Assembly: GCA_018711415.1 (NCBI GenBank)
Contig: DVIJ01000087.1
Coordinates: 1 to 53,164, forward strand
Direction: 5' to 3'
DNA: 53,164 nucleotides
Source: Scatomorpha merdavium
GTDB taxonomy: Bacteria; Bacillota; Clostridia; Oscillospirales; Oscillospiraceae
The stretch's first letter is position 1, and each line of letters starts with the position of its first letter. The notes below the pieces were generated by a model. It searched no databases, was not told the origin of the DNA, and worked only from the letters and a program-made list of their open reading frames with translations. Positions 10,858-18,330 of the stretch are shown one piece after another. A program made the translations under genes and the position numbers.

Positions 10858-10880
10858 TAGCCCGCGGAAAGGGCGGGCTA
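10858..10880 (-). promoter_or_regulatory. leader hairpin at the 5' end of the pyr operon mRNA
   Basis: Perfect 8-bp arms TAGCCCGC and GCGGGCTA around a 7-base loop. The predicted transcription start (about 10887) lies only a few bases upstream. No T-run follows on the transcribed strand, so it is not a terminator, and I see no PyrR-type binding loop; mRNA stability or start-site control is possible. Confidence 0.55.
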
Positions 10881-10893
10881 AAACATTTTCTAT

Positions 10894-10922
10894 ATTCTAC
10901 GCCGGACCAAAAACTTTGTCAA
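10894..10922 (-). promoter_or_regulatory. sigma-A-type promoter of the pyrCKDFEBI operon
   Basis: On the minus strand TTGACA (10922-10917), 17-base spacer, TAGAAT (10899-10894), giving a leader of about 57 bases to the pyrC GTG. Confidence 0.85.
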
Positions 10923-11018
10923 CGCCCAAAACAAAAATCGCCCCTTTTGCGCAGTTTCGACCGCTTTTTGCCCCCTTTCCCGGCAGTTTGTACAAACTAC
11001 GCCCCGCGCCCCGCGGGC

Positions 11019-11047
11019 TTGACAAAGGGTGGGATTTCCATTATCCT
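11019..11047 (+). promoter_or_regulatory. sigma-A-type promoter of the lipoprotein gene
   Basis: TTGACA (11019-11024), 17-base spacer, TATCCT (11042-11047), followed by AAGGAGGG and the ATG at 11084. It is divergent from the pyr promoter, about 100 bases away. Confidence 0.85.
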
Positions 11048-11083
11048 CGCAGTAGACAGATGTCTGCCAAGGAGGGACGAAAA

Positions 11084-13138
11084 ATGAAACGTCTTGCACA
11101 CCGCGGCCTTGTCCTCACGGCCCTGGCCGCCGCGCTCTGCCTTTTCTGCGCGGCCTGCGGCGCGCCCGCCGGGGAGCCGGAGGCGAGCCCGGACGCCGGG
11201 ACAAGCGCGCCCGCCGTCTCCGGCGAGCTCGCGGCGGAGCCCGCCGAGGGGGAGCTCTGCGTCTTTGTCTCGCCCACGGAGGCGGGCGGGGAGCTGCGCT
11301 GCTGGGTCCCGGAGGACCAGACGGAACTCGCCGCGCTCTTCGCCGCAGCCAGGGAGGCTGAAGAGCCGGAGTACTCCATCGAGCCCGGCGTGCAGGAGCT
11401 GAGGCTGGGCGTCCGGGACGCTGAGGGCTATTACTGGGCCTTCCTCACGGACGGGAGCATGGCCACCACGATAAGCGCGTGGGGACTCGTCCCGGCGCAG
11501 GCCGCCGCGCCCCTGCGCGAATACGTCGAGACCGCGCTGGCGGCCCTGGGCCTCGGCCCCGCGGCGGAGCCGGGGGAGATAAGCGGTCTGGCCTCCGCCA
11601 CGCTCCGGAACTTCTGCGGCGGGGACTTCACGCTGACGGACCCGGACGCGCTCGGGCAGATAGAGGCGCTGCTCGCCGCCTCCGAGCCGGTCAGCCCCGG
11701 CTCCTGCGGCTTTGACATGTACCTCGAGCTGGTGCTCGAGAGCGGGGACACGCTCACGCTCGGCGCGGCGCAGGACGGCTGCCCGGTCTGGCAGTCCGAG
11801 GGGCGCTATTACATCTACCCCGCGGTGTCGAACGCGGCGCTCTGCTCCTGGTTCGCGCCGGAGCCCATCTCCGCCATGACGGCGGCGGAGCTTTTGGATT
11901 CGCCCCTGCTCGCCCATCTCGACTGGGCGAAGTACGAAAGGGCCGCGGGGAGCGAAGAGACCCTGGCGCTCATGCGTGAGCTGGGCGAGGCGGCGGGGGA
12001 GAGCGAGGAGGCCGCGGCGAAGTTCCTGGGCGCGCGGCTCGGGCTGGACGGGGCCTTTTCCGAGGCCTACACCGAGGCGCTCTACGGGCTCTATCAGGCG
12101 GCGCCGGAGAATCTGGCGCGGGCCTGGGAGGGGCTGGGCGCGGCCGAGCGGGAGGATACGCTCCTGCGCCTGGCCTTCCGCATGGACGCGGACGCGGACG
12201 AAGTCGGGGCCGAGCTGGGGCGGCTCGCTGACGTGGGGCGGCGGCTCTACTCGGCGGAGGGCTTCGGCGAGGACGGCTTTGCGCTGCTCCTGACGGAGGA
12301 GCAGCCGGACGGGACGCTGGACTTCACGCTCCGCTTCTGCGAGGGCTGGGGCGAGACCGGCGACCACTACGCCGAGGACAGCCTCAGCGCCGTCTCCGCG
12401 AGCGGCACGGCGCAGGCGGACGGCAGCTTCACGGCCCGGATCTGGGGTCAGGAGCTGAGCGGCGAGCTGAGCCTCTCGGCGGGGCGCGCGCGGCTCAAGT
12501 ACCTCGGCCTTTCCGTGGGCGATTTCGACTTCACGGATACGGAGCGGCCCTTCGTCCCCAACAGCGGGCCGTGCGAGCTGGCGTACAACATCTATCTGCC
12601 CGTGGACTTCCGCGAGCGGAGCCTTTCCGAATACGAGGAGCTTCTGTGCGGCCTGCCCTATTCTGCGGACGAGGAGGAGCTGCCCGTCCCGACCTGGGCG
12701 CGGCCCTTTGAGATCTTCGCGGGCCTCGGCCTGCCCGAGCGGCGCTGGAACGGCGGCATGGAGTGGAGCATGACATATCCGCAGACCGTCCTGAGCGGGC
12801 GCGGCTCGGAGCCGTATCTCGTGGAGTACTACCGCAGCACGGACCCGGAGCAGGCGCCGCGCCTGCGCGGGATAGAGATAGGCGACTCGGCGCAGGAGCT
12901 GGTCTCCCGCTTCCCGAACCGCTTCGCCAGCTTTGAGGAGTTGTTGGAGGCGGCGCGCGGCGAGGGCGGCGCGACCTTCTACGGCAGCGGCGAGCCCTTC
13001 TACGGCGACCACGGCGGGATGAGCCTTACTGAAGAAGAGGGCGGCGTGATCTCGTTTTTCAGCGCGGGGGTGGGCGTCATCTTCCGCCTGGACGCGCAGC
13101 TGCGCGTCGCGAGCATCGAGCGGTACGAGGTCGCTTAA
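11084..13138 (+). CDS. large secreted lipoprotein of unknown function
   Basis: A 684-residue protein with a bacterial lipoprotein signal: basic MKRLAHR, a hydrophobic stretch and CAAC at residues 22-25 (a loose lipobox with Cys25 as lipidation site), followed by a Gly/Ala/Pro/Glu-rich linker. The mature part is acidic and alanine/glutamate-rich with no domain I recognise. A C-terminal segment (GIEIGDSAQELVSRFPNRFAS, about residues 603-623) resembles a short motif of cell-surface proteins in Firmicutes. The ATG at 11084 is chosen for AAGGAGGG (11069-11076) and the signal peptide. It is monocistronic with its own promoter. Many upstream cysteines in the signal (C19, C22) make the lipobox assignment slightly uncertain. 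Function unknown. Confidence 0.8.
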   Translation: MKRLAHRGLVLTALAAALCLFCAACGAPAGEPEASPDAGTSAPAVSGELAAEPAEGELCVFVSPTEAGGELRCWVPEDQTELAALFAAAREAEEPEYSIEPGVQELRLGVRDAEGYYWAFLTDGSMATTISAWGLVPAQAAAPLREYVETALAALGLGPAAEPGEISGLASATLRNFCGGDFTLTDPDALGQIEALLAASEPVSPGSCGFDMYLELVLESGDTLTLGAAQDGCPVWQSEGRYYIYPAVSNAALCSWFAPEPISAMTAAELLDSPLLAHLDWAKYERAAGSEETLALMRELGEAAGESEEAAAKFLGARLGLDGAFSEAYTEALYGLYQAAPENLARAWEGLGAAEREDTLLRLAFRMDADADEVGAELGRLADVGRRLYSAEGFGEDGFALLLTEEQPDGTLDFTLRFCEGWGETGDHYAEDSLSAVSASGTAQADGSFTARIWGQELSGELSLSAGRARLKYLGLSVGDFDFTDTERPFVPNSGPCELAYNIYLPVDFRERSLSEYEELLCGLPYSADEEELPVPTWARPFEIFAGLGLPERRWNGGMEWSMTYPQTVLSGRGSEPYLVEYYRSTDPEQAPRLRGIEIGDSAQELVSRFPNRFASFEELLEAARGEGGATFYGSGEPFYGDHGGMSLTEEEGGVISFFSAGVGVIFRLDAQLRVASIERYEVA

Positions 13139-13294
13139 TTGTCGAAGAAGGCTTTGCCTTCTTCGACAAAGGAGTTTGCGCTGCGCTCTGCGCCTCGCTT
13201 CGCTGCGACGCTCGCTCCGCGAGAAGTATTTTTGGCGACGTACACGCCGCCGCCAAAAATGATTGCAATTTATTTCGCGGCTGCGGCCGCGAAA
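13139..13294. repeat. cluster of three inverted repeats (palindromic intergenic element)
   Basis: Three hairpins lie in a row between the lipoprotein and groEL: 13139-13169 (perfect 14-bp arms, 3-base loop), 13228-13260 (10-bp arms, first arm ATTTTTGGCG) and 13273-13294 (9-bp arms TTTCGCGGC/GCCGCGAAA). The stretch between the first two is rich in GCTGCG/CTCGC short words. It looks like a mosaic of REP-like palindromic units. No open frame with a ribosome site is seen. Confidence 0.6.
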
Positions 13295-13306
13295 CTCTGC
13301 GAGGCG

Positions 13307-13339
13307 TAAAAAAGCCCCGCGGCTTTGGGCCGCGGGGCT
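13307..13339 (-). terminator. intrinsic terminator of groES-groEL
   Basis: Read on the minus strand: perfect 11-bp stem AGCCCCGCGGC/GCCGCGGGGCT (13339-13329 with 13323-13313), 5-base loop, followed by a run of six T. It lies 22 bases after the groEL stop. Confidence 0.92.
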
Positions 13340-13360
13340 CTCGCTGTGGCAGGTTATCTA

Positions 13361-14983
13361 TTAATACATGCCGCCCATGTCCGGGGCGGGGGCGGGGGCC
13401 GCCTTCTCAGGCAGGTCCGCGACGAGGCTCTCGGTCGTCAGGACCATGGCGGAGACGGAGGCGCTGTTCTCGATCGCGCTGCGGCAGACCTTGGTCGGGT
13501 CCACGATGCCCATGGCGATCATGTCGCCGAACTTGTCGTTCGCGGCGTCGTAGCCGAAGGTGGCGCTGCGGGAGGCCGCGACCTTCTCCAGGATCACCGC
13601 GCCCTCGACGCCCGCGTTGGACGCGATCTGGCAGATCGGGGCGAGCAGGGCCTTCGCAACTATGGCCGCGCCGGTCTTTTCGTCGCCGGAGAGGCTCTTC
13701 TCGAGCTTGGCCGCGGCCTTCGACGCCATGACGTAGGCGCTGCCGCCGCCGGCCACGATGCCCTCCTCAACGGCCGCGCGGGTCGCGTTCAGGGCGTCCT
13801 CGATGCGGAGCTTCTTCTCCTTCATCTCGGTCTCAGTCGCCGCGCCGACCTTGATGACCGCCACGCCGCCGGACAGCTTCGCCAGGCGCTCCTGGAGCTT
13901 CTCGCGGTCGTAGTCGCTCGTCGTGACGGCGATCTGGTTGTTTATCTGGGCTATCCTGTCCTTGATGGCGGAGCTCTCGCCCGCGCCGTCCACGATTATC
14001 GTGTTCTCCTTCGTCACCTTGACCTGGCGCGCGCGGCCCAGCATCGTGACGTTGGCGTCCTTCAGCTCCATGCCGAGGTCAGAGCTGATGACCTGGCCGC
14101 CAGTCAGGATGGCGATGTCCTGCAGCATCTCCTTGCGCCTGTCGCCAAAGCCGGGGGCCTTGACGCAAACGCAGGTGAAGGTCCCGCGCAGCTTGTTCAG
14201 GATGATCGTGGCAAGGGCCTCGCCCTCGACGTCCTCGGCGATGATGAGCAGCTTCTTGCCCGCCTGCACGATCTGCTCCAGCAGGGGCAGGATCTCCTGG
14301 ATGTTCGAGATCTTCTTATCCGTGATGAGGATGTAGGCGTCGTCGATGACGGCTTCCATCTTCTCGTTGTCCGTGACCATGTAGGGGGTGATGTAGCCGC
14401 GGTCGAACTGCATGCCCTCGACGACCTCGGAGTAGGTCTCGGCGGTCTTGGATTCCTCGACGGTGATGACGCCGTTCTGGCTGACCTTCTCCATCGCCTC
14501 GGCTATCAGGCGGCCGATGAGCTCGTCGCCGCTCGAGATGGTGCCGACACGGGCGATGTCCTGGCTGCCGGACACCGGCTGGCTGTTCGCGCGGATCTCC
14601 GCGACGGCGGCCTCCGTGGCCTTCTGGATGCCGCGGCGCATGACCATCGGGTTGGCGCCGGCGGCGAGGTTCTTCAGGCCCTCGCGGATCATGCTCTGGG
14701 CCAGGAGGGTGGCCGTCGTCGTGCCGTCGCCGGCGACGTCGTTCGTCTTGGTGGAGACTTCGCGGATGAGCTGGGCGCCCATGTTCTCGAAGGCGTCCTC
14801 CAGCTCGATCTCCTTGGCTATCGTCACGCCGTCATTGGTGATGAGCGGAGCGCCGAACTTCTTGCCCAGGACAACGTTCCTGCCCTTGGGACCCAGAGTT
14901 ATCTTCACAGTGTCCGCCAGCTGGTTCACGCCGCGCTCTATAGCTTTGCGGGCCTCTTCGCCGTATACTATCTGCTTTGCCAT
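13361..14983 (-). CDS. groL: chaperonin GroEL (60 kDa)
   Basis: A 540-residue chaperonin forming the double-ring folding chamber with GroES. Hallmarks: AKQIVYGEEARKAIERG start, LGPKGRNVVL, the nucleotide-binding DGVTIAKEIEL and VAGDGTTTATLLA segments, the AAVEEGIVAGGG signature and a C-terminal DMGGMY tail. The ATG at 14983 is preferred over one 15 bases upstream because GGAGGG lies 7 bases before it and the MAKQI start is universal. It lies 19 bases after the groES stop, under CIRCE/HrcA control from the groES promoter. Confidence 0.98.
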   Translation of the reverse strand: MAKQIVYGEEARKAIERGVNQLADTVKITLGPKGRNVVLGKKFGAPLITNDGVTIAKEIELEDAFENMGAQLIREVSTKTNDVAGDGTTTATLLAQSMIREGLKNLAAGANPMVMRRGIQKATEAAVAEIRANSQPVSGSQDIARVGTISSGDELIGRLIAEAMEKVSQNGVITVEESKTAETYSEVVEGMQFDRGYITPYMVTDNEKMEAVIDDAYILITDKKISNIQEILPLLEQIVQAGKKLLIIAEDVEGEALATIILNKLRGTFTCVCVKAPGFGDRRKEMLQDIAILTGGQVISSDLGMELKDANVTMLGRARQVKVTKENTIIVDGAGESSAIKDRIAQINNQIAVTTSDYDREKLQERLAKLSGGVAVIKVGAATETEMKEKKLRIEDALNATRAAVEEGIVAGGGSAYVMASKAAAKLEKSLSGDEKTGAAIVAKALLAPICQIASNAGVEGAVILEKVAASRSATFGYDAANDKFGDMIAMGIVDPTKVCRSAIENSASVSAMVLTTESLVADLPEKAAPAPAPDMGGMY

Positions 14984-15002
14984 TGTCTTTCCCTCCAAAT
15001 GC

Positions 15003-15287
15003 TCACTCGACTATCGCAAGGATGTCTCCCTGCTTGACTATCGTCAGTTCTTCCTCGCCGATCTTGACCTTCGTGCCGCTGTACTTGCCGACCAGCACCG
15101 TCTGGCCCTTCGACACCGTCATGACGACCTCGTTGCCCTCGACCATGCCGCCGGGGCCGACCTCGATGACCTCATAGAGCTCCGGCTTCTCCTGCGCCGA
15201 GGACGCAAGGATGATCCCGCTCTTGGTCTTTTCCTCCGCTTCCTTCTGCTTGAGGACGACCCTGTCGGCCAAAGGCGTGAGTTTCAT
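15003..15287 (-). CDS. groS: co-chaperonin GroES (10 kDa)
   Basis: A 94-residue GroES that caps the GroEL ring. It begins MKLTPLADRVVLKQ and contains the mobile-loop region EEKTKSGIILASSAQEKP (about residues 18-36) and GTKVKIGEEELTIV towards the C-terminus. The ATG at 15287 follows GGAGGT by 7 bases. First gene of the heat-shock operon with a CIRCE element between promoter and start. Confidence 0.98.
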   Translation of the reverse strand: MKLTPLADRVVLKQKEAEEKTKSGIILASSAQEKPELYEVIEVGPGGMVEGNEVVMTVSKGQTVLVGKYSGTKVKIGEEELTIVKQGDILAIVE

Positions 15288-15323
15288 ATATATTACCTCC
15301 TGTGAATTATAAAATACAGCTTT

Positions 15324-15362
15324 AGCGGGTTAGCACTCAGGAGCCCCGAGTGCTAACCCGCT
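15324..15362. promoter_or_regulatory. CIRCE operator (HrcA binding site), extended
   Basis: TTAGCACTC (15330-15338), 9-base spacer, GAGTGCTAA (15348-15356): an exact match to the CIRCE consensus. Symmetry continues outward by six more bases on each side (AGCGGG/CCCGCT), making 15-bp arms. Confidence 0.97.
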
Positions 15363-15366
15363 TATA

Positions 15367-15394
15367 AAGATACCACAGTTCTGAAAATTGTCAA
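15367..15394 (-). promoter_or_regulatory. sigma-A-type promoter of groES-groEL
   Basis: On the minus strand TTGACA (15394-15389), 16-base spacer, TATCTT (15372-15367); a TTATAA lies just downstream as an alternative -10. CIRCE follows immediately, so HrcA would block initiation. Confidence 0.85.
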
Positions 15395-15426
15395 GGACTT
15401 ATATATAAAAACTTGAGAATTTTCTG

Positions 15427-16392
15427 TTAACATTCATTCTGGGGCGCTCCGGCCTCCCGCGCATCGGCGCGAAAAAAGGCCATATCCCGCGGAAAGATGA
15501 AGTTAAGCCCGCCGGGGACCAGCTCGAAGCGCACGCGCCTGCCGTACTCCGCTTCTCCGTCCACGTTTATCACTTCCTCCGCCGCGGCGTCTATCTCCAG
15601 CAGGCGTGTCCGCACGAAGGTTATATACTGCGGGCAGGAGCGGTATTTGCCCTTGGCGTAGCTCATGAGCGCGCCGAGCAGGCTCAGCCGGGACACCCCG
15701 GAGACGATGAGGACGTCCATATATCCGTCGTCCGGTCTCGCGTCGTTCGTCGGGTTGAAGCCGCCGCCGTAGAAGCGGCCGTTGCACACGCAGACCAGGT
15801 TCAGCTCCGGGCCGCAGACGAGGCCCTCGGTCCGGGCGGTCATGGCAGTCGTGATGCCCTTGAAGTAGTTCGCGGCGAGGGACACTACGTAGCCCGCGGC
15901 CCCGCCCATGAGCGGCATCCCGCTGTATTTGTGGACGTCCGTCCCTATCCGCGCGTCCAGGCCCATGGAGCAGATGTTCACGCTGTAGCGCCCGTTGCAG
16001 TCTATGACGTCTATCGGCCGGACCTCGCCGTTCATGAGCTCCGTGAGGTCGAAAAAGCGGTCCTTATCCGGGCCGAACATCTTGATGAAGTCGTTGCCCG
16101 TGCCGCAGGGGAAGTGCGTCACCGCGACGTTTGAAAGCCCCGCCGCCCCGTTCACGCACTCGTTGAGCGTTCCGTCCCCGCCGCAGGCGTAGACCCGGAG
16201 CTCCTCCGCCTTTTTCGCGGCTTCCTTTATGTATGCGCAGGCGTCCATCGGCGCGGCGGTGACGTAGACCTCGAACTCCTCCGACTCCCGCTTTTCCGCG
16301 GGCAGGCGGTCTATCGCCTCGTGGATGAGCCGGAGCTTGTCCTCCGGCTTCTGCCGGCCCGCTACAGGGTTTACTATGAACAGATGTTTCAT
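15427..16392 (-). CDS. diacylglycerol/lipid kinase family protein (DagK/YegS type)
   Basis: A 321-residue member of the diacylglycerol-kinase catalytic family that phosphorylates lipids, in Gram-positives typically recycling diacylglycerol to phosphatidic acid at the membrane. Visible are the VNPVAGRQK nucleotide-binding start, the CGGDGTLNECVNG motif near residues 70-82 and PCGTGNDFIKMF near 95-106. The C-terminal half (NVDGEAEY) matches the beta-rich lipid-binding domain. The start overlaps the stop of the upstream methyltransferase by ATGA, so the two are co-translated. The exact lipid substrate is not shown by sequence. Confidence 0.92.
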   Translation of the reverse strand: MKHLFIVNPVAGRQKPEDKLRLIHEAIDRLPAEKRESEEFEVYVTAAPMDACAYIKEAAKKAEELRVYACGGDGTLNECVNGAAGLSNVAVTHFPCGTGNDFIKMFGPDKDRFFDLTELMNGEVRPIDVIDCNGRYSVNICSMGLDARIGTDVHKYSGMPLMGGAAGYVVSLAANYFKGITTAMTARTEGLVCGPELNLVCVCNGRFYGGGFNPTNDARPDDGYMDVLIVSGVSRLSLLGALMSYAKGKYRSCPQYITFVRTRLLEIDAAAEEVINVDGEAEYGRRVRFELVPGGLNFIFPRDMAFFRADAREAGAPQNEC

Positions 16393-17552
16393 CTGCGGCT
16401 GCCCCCATCCCTTCTATATACATAAAGCTCGCAGCGCAGGGTCCCGTTATACAGTCTGCGCCGCTTCTGCGCGCTGCGGCCCAGGCAGCGCTCCAGCTCC
16501 GTGTGCGAGCTGAGCAGGTAGAGCTCCCAGCCGCTCACGCCCGCCAGCGCCTTCCCGAAGTCCGAATAAAGCCGCTCCGCTTCGCGCTTTTCCAGCATAC
16601 GCTCGCCGTAGGGCGGGTTCGTCACGATGACGCCCCGCTCCGTTGAGCGCGAAAACTCCCGCGCGTCCGCCACGGAAAAGCGAACTATCTCCGCAACCCC
16701 CGCGCGCTCCGCGTTCGCCCGGGCGAGCTCCACGGCACGCGGGTCTATGTCCGAGGCGGAGATCCGGTATTCGCCGGAGTACTCCCGCGCCCGCGCGGCC
16801 TCGCGCGCTTCGCGCCAGATCTCCCGGCGCAGGACCGGCCACTTCTCCGCCGCAAAGCTCCGGTTTATCCCCGGGGCGCGGCCCTTCGCCGCGAGCGCGG
16901 CCTCTATCGCTATCGTCCCGCTGCCGCAGAAGGGGTCGCAGAATTCGCCGCGGCCGCGGTAGCCGGAGATGTCCACCATCGCCGCGGCCAGAGTCTCCCG
17001 CAGGGGCGCCGCCACCTGCGCCGGACGGTAGCCCCGCTTGTGCAGGCTCGTGCCGGAGGTGTCGAGGTAGACATGGACGAGGTCCTTCATTATCGAAAAC
17101 TGTATCTGGCAGAGCGCGCCCGTCTCCGGCAGGCGCTCCAGACCCCAGGCCGAGCCGAGCCGTACCGCCGCGGCCTTTTTTATTATCCGCTGGCAGTCCG
17201 GCACAGAGTGCAGCTGAGACTCCAGCGACCAGCCCTTTACAGGGAAGGCCGCGTCCCGGGGCAGCCAGTCCTCCAGGCTGAGCGCGCGCACCCCCTCGAA
17301 AAGCTCCTCAAAGCTCCGCGCCCGGAAGCTCCCCAGCTCCAGCAGGATGCGCTCGGCAAAGCGGGAGCCGATGTTCGCCCGGGCAAGGCCGTATTCGTCC
17401 GTCTCAAAGAACACGCGCCCGTTCTCGGGCGCGACGGAGCTCATCCCCATATGCCTCAGCTCGTTGCCGAGGGGCCCCTCCAGACCAAAGAGACAGGGCG
17501 CGCAGAGCCGAAGCCCCGTGCCGCCCGGCGTTTTTTCCATCCGCACCACCAT
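16389..17552 (-). CDS. THUMP-domain class I RNA methyltransferase (YpsC/RlmL-like)
   Basis: About 387 residues. An N-terminal ferredoxin-like/THUMP region (LCAPCLFGLEGPLGNELRH) precedes a Rossmann methyltransferase with DPFCGSGTIAIEAALA and the catalytic NPPYGERM motif typical of N2-guanine rRNA methyltransferases related to the RlmL N-domain and Bacillus YpsC. The target base is inferred, probably 23S rRNA. The start is uncertain: ATG at 17552 (AAGG five bases before) is used; ATG at 17540 gives the most family-like N-terminus, and TTG at 17594 with a GTGAGG site is also possible. It overlaps the lipid kinase by 4 bases. Confidence 0.88.
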   Translation of the reverse strand: MVVRMEKTPGGTGLRLCAPCLFGLEGPLGNELRHMGMSSVAPENGRVFFETDEYGLARANIGSRFAERILLELGSFRARSFEELFEGVRALSLEDWLPRDAAFPVKGWSLESQLHSVPDCQRIIKKAAAVRLGSAWGLERLPETGALCQIQFSIMKDLVHVYLDTSGTSLHKRGYRPAQVAAPLRETLAAAMVDISGYRGRGEFCDPFCGSGTIAIEAALAAKGRAPGINRSFAAEKWPVLRREIWREAREAARAREYSGEYRISASDIDPRAVELARANAERAGVAEIVRFSVADAREFSRSTERGVIVTNPPYGERMLEKREAERLYSDFGKALAGVSGWELYLLSSHTELERCLGRSAQKRRRLYNGTLRCELYVYRRDGGSRR

Positions 17553-17741
17553 CCGCGCCTTGCAAAGGCGCTTTTTATCCCTATTAACATACAATAATCC
17601 TCACACCTTGTAAATAGCATACTTGGCCCGGGATGCAATTCGTTCACAAATTATTTTCATTTTTTCGTACATATTGCACGAAGCTGCAAAGATTGACGAC
17701 ACTTTTGCGCGGAAATGTTTGCTTTTAATTTTAATTTGGTA
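17553..17741. other. A+T-rich divergent intergenic region
   Basis: Non-coding space between the methyltransferase (-) and the cstA operon (+). It is markedly A+T-richer than the rest of the window. It contains a short inverted repeat TTGCA-6-TGCAA (around 17672-17690), a possible operator, and a weak minus-strand promoter (TTGCAT-16-TATTTA) for the methyltransferase. No gene is seen. Confidence 0.4.
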
Positions 17742-17770
17742 TTGATTTCTTCTGCGGGTGGGAGTATATT
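17742..17770 (+). promoter_or_regulatory. sigma-A-type promoter of the unknown gene-cstA operon
   Basis: TTGATT (17742-17747), 17-base spacer, TATATT (17765-17770), with the start codon 42 bases downstream. Confidence 0.75.
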
Positions 17771-17811
17771 ATGGTCAGTCTTGGATAAGGAATTAACGAG
17801 GGGTGCATCAT

Positions 17812-18330
17812 TTGGCCTGGGACAAAGCCCGGCTCCTCCAAAAACTGAGAGAGTCCTACGAATACTATTACGATATAGACGACGGCGACGGCGGCTCCGG
17901 CCTGCCGCTCGTCTATCGCGCTGTGTTCCACGTCCGCAGCGAGGGCTATGTCCTTGTGAAGCAGGCCAAGATCTGGGCGGCGGAGTCCAACGAATATGCC
18001 TATGTCTTCTGCACTCCGCACCTGGACGAGGAGACGGTCGGCCGCTGCATGGACTATGCCCTCGAGGACGGCCTGCCCAGGATCGTGCCGGACCCGGAGC
18101 ACCGTGAATCGTACATCATCGCTCTTTTCGTAGCGGATGTAATAGATAAGGAAGCTGCAAACGCAATCCGCAGCAGGAAGTACTACAGGAGCTTCAGGCT
18201 GGGGCTCTGGGGCTGGGCCGCCCTGAGGACCGCCGCCGTGGGCCTGGAAAAGGAGTTGATCGTCACAAACAAAGCTGGGAATAGTCTTGTGAATTTTTTC
18301 AGGAAATTGTTAAGGAGTGAAAAAGTATGA
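17812..18330 (+). CDS. conserved protein of unknown function, translationally coupled to cstA
   Basis: A 172-residue soluble protein with no domain I can name. The N-terminus is rich in Tyr and Asp (ESYEYYYDIDDGDGG). The middle has a strand-like VYRAVFHVRSEGYVLVKQAKIWAAESNEYAYVF, a HRESYIIALFVADVID segment, then KYYRSFRLGLWGWAALRTAAV and a basic tail. There is no signal peptide or membrane segment. The start is TTG at 17812 because GAGGGG (17798-17803) lies exactly 8 bases upstream; GTG at 17803 would overlap that site. Its stop overlaps the cstA start (ATGA). I recall similar proteins of unknown function in Clostridia; the context suggests it assists or regulates CstA. Confidence 0.8.
   Translation: MAWDKARLLQKLRESYEYYYDIDDGDGGSGLPLVYRAVFHVRSEGYVLVKQAKIWAAESNEYAYVFCTPHLDEETVGRCMDYALEDGLPRIVPDPEHRESYIIALFVADVIDKEAANAIRSRKYYRSFRLGLWGWAALRTAAVGLEKELIVTNKAGNSLVNFFRKLLRSEKV

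Noticed and set aside
10831..10893. PyrR-type attenuator in the pyr leader
   Set aside because: No terminator with T-run and no recognisable PyrR binding loop in the short leader; only an isolated 8-bp stem.
17456..17647. Frame beginning with an ATG near 17590, out of phase with the RNA methyltransferase
   Set aside because: It runs in the wrong frame through the conserved N-terminus of the methyltransferase and has no recognisable product. A leader-peptide role was considered but has no support.
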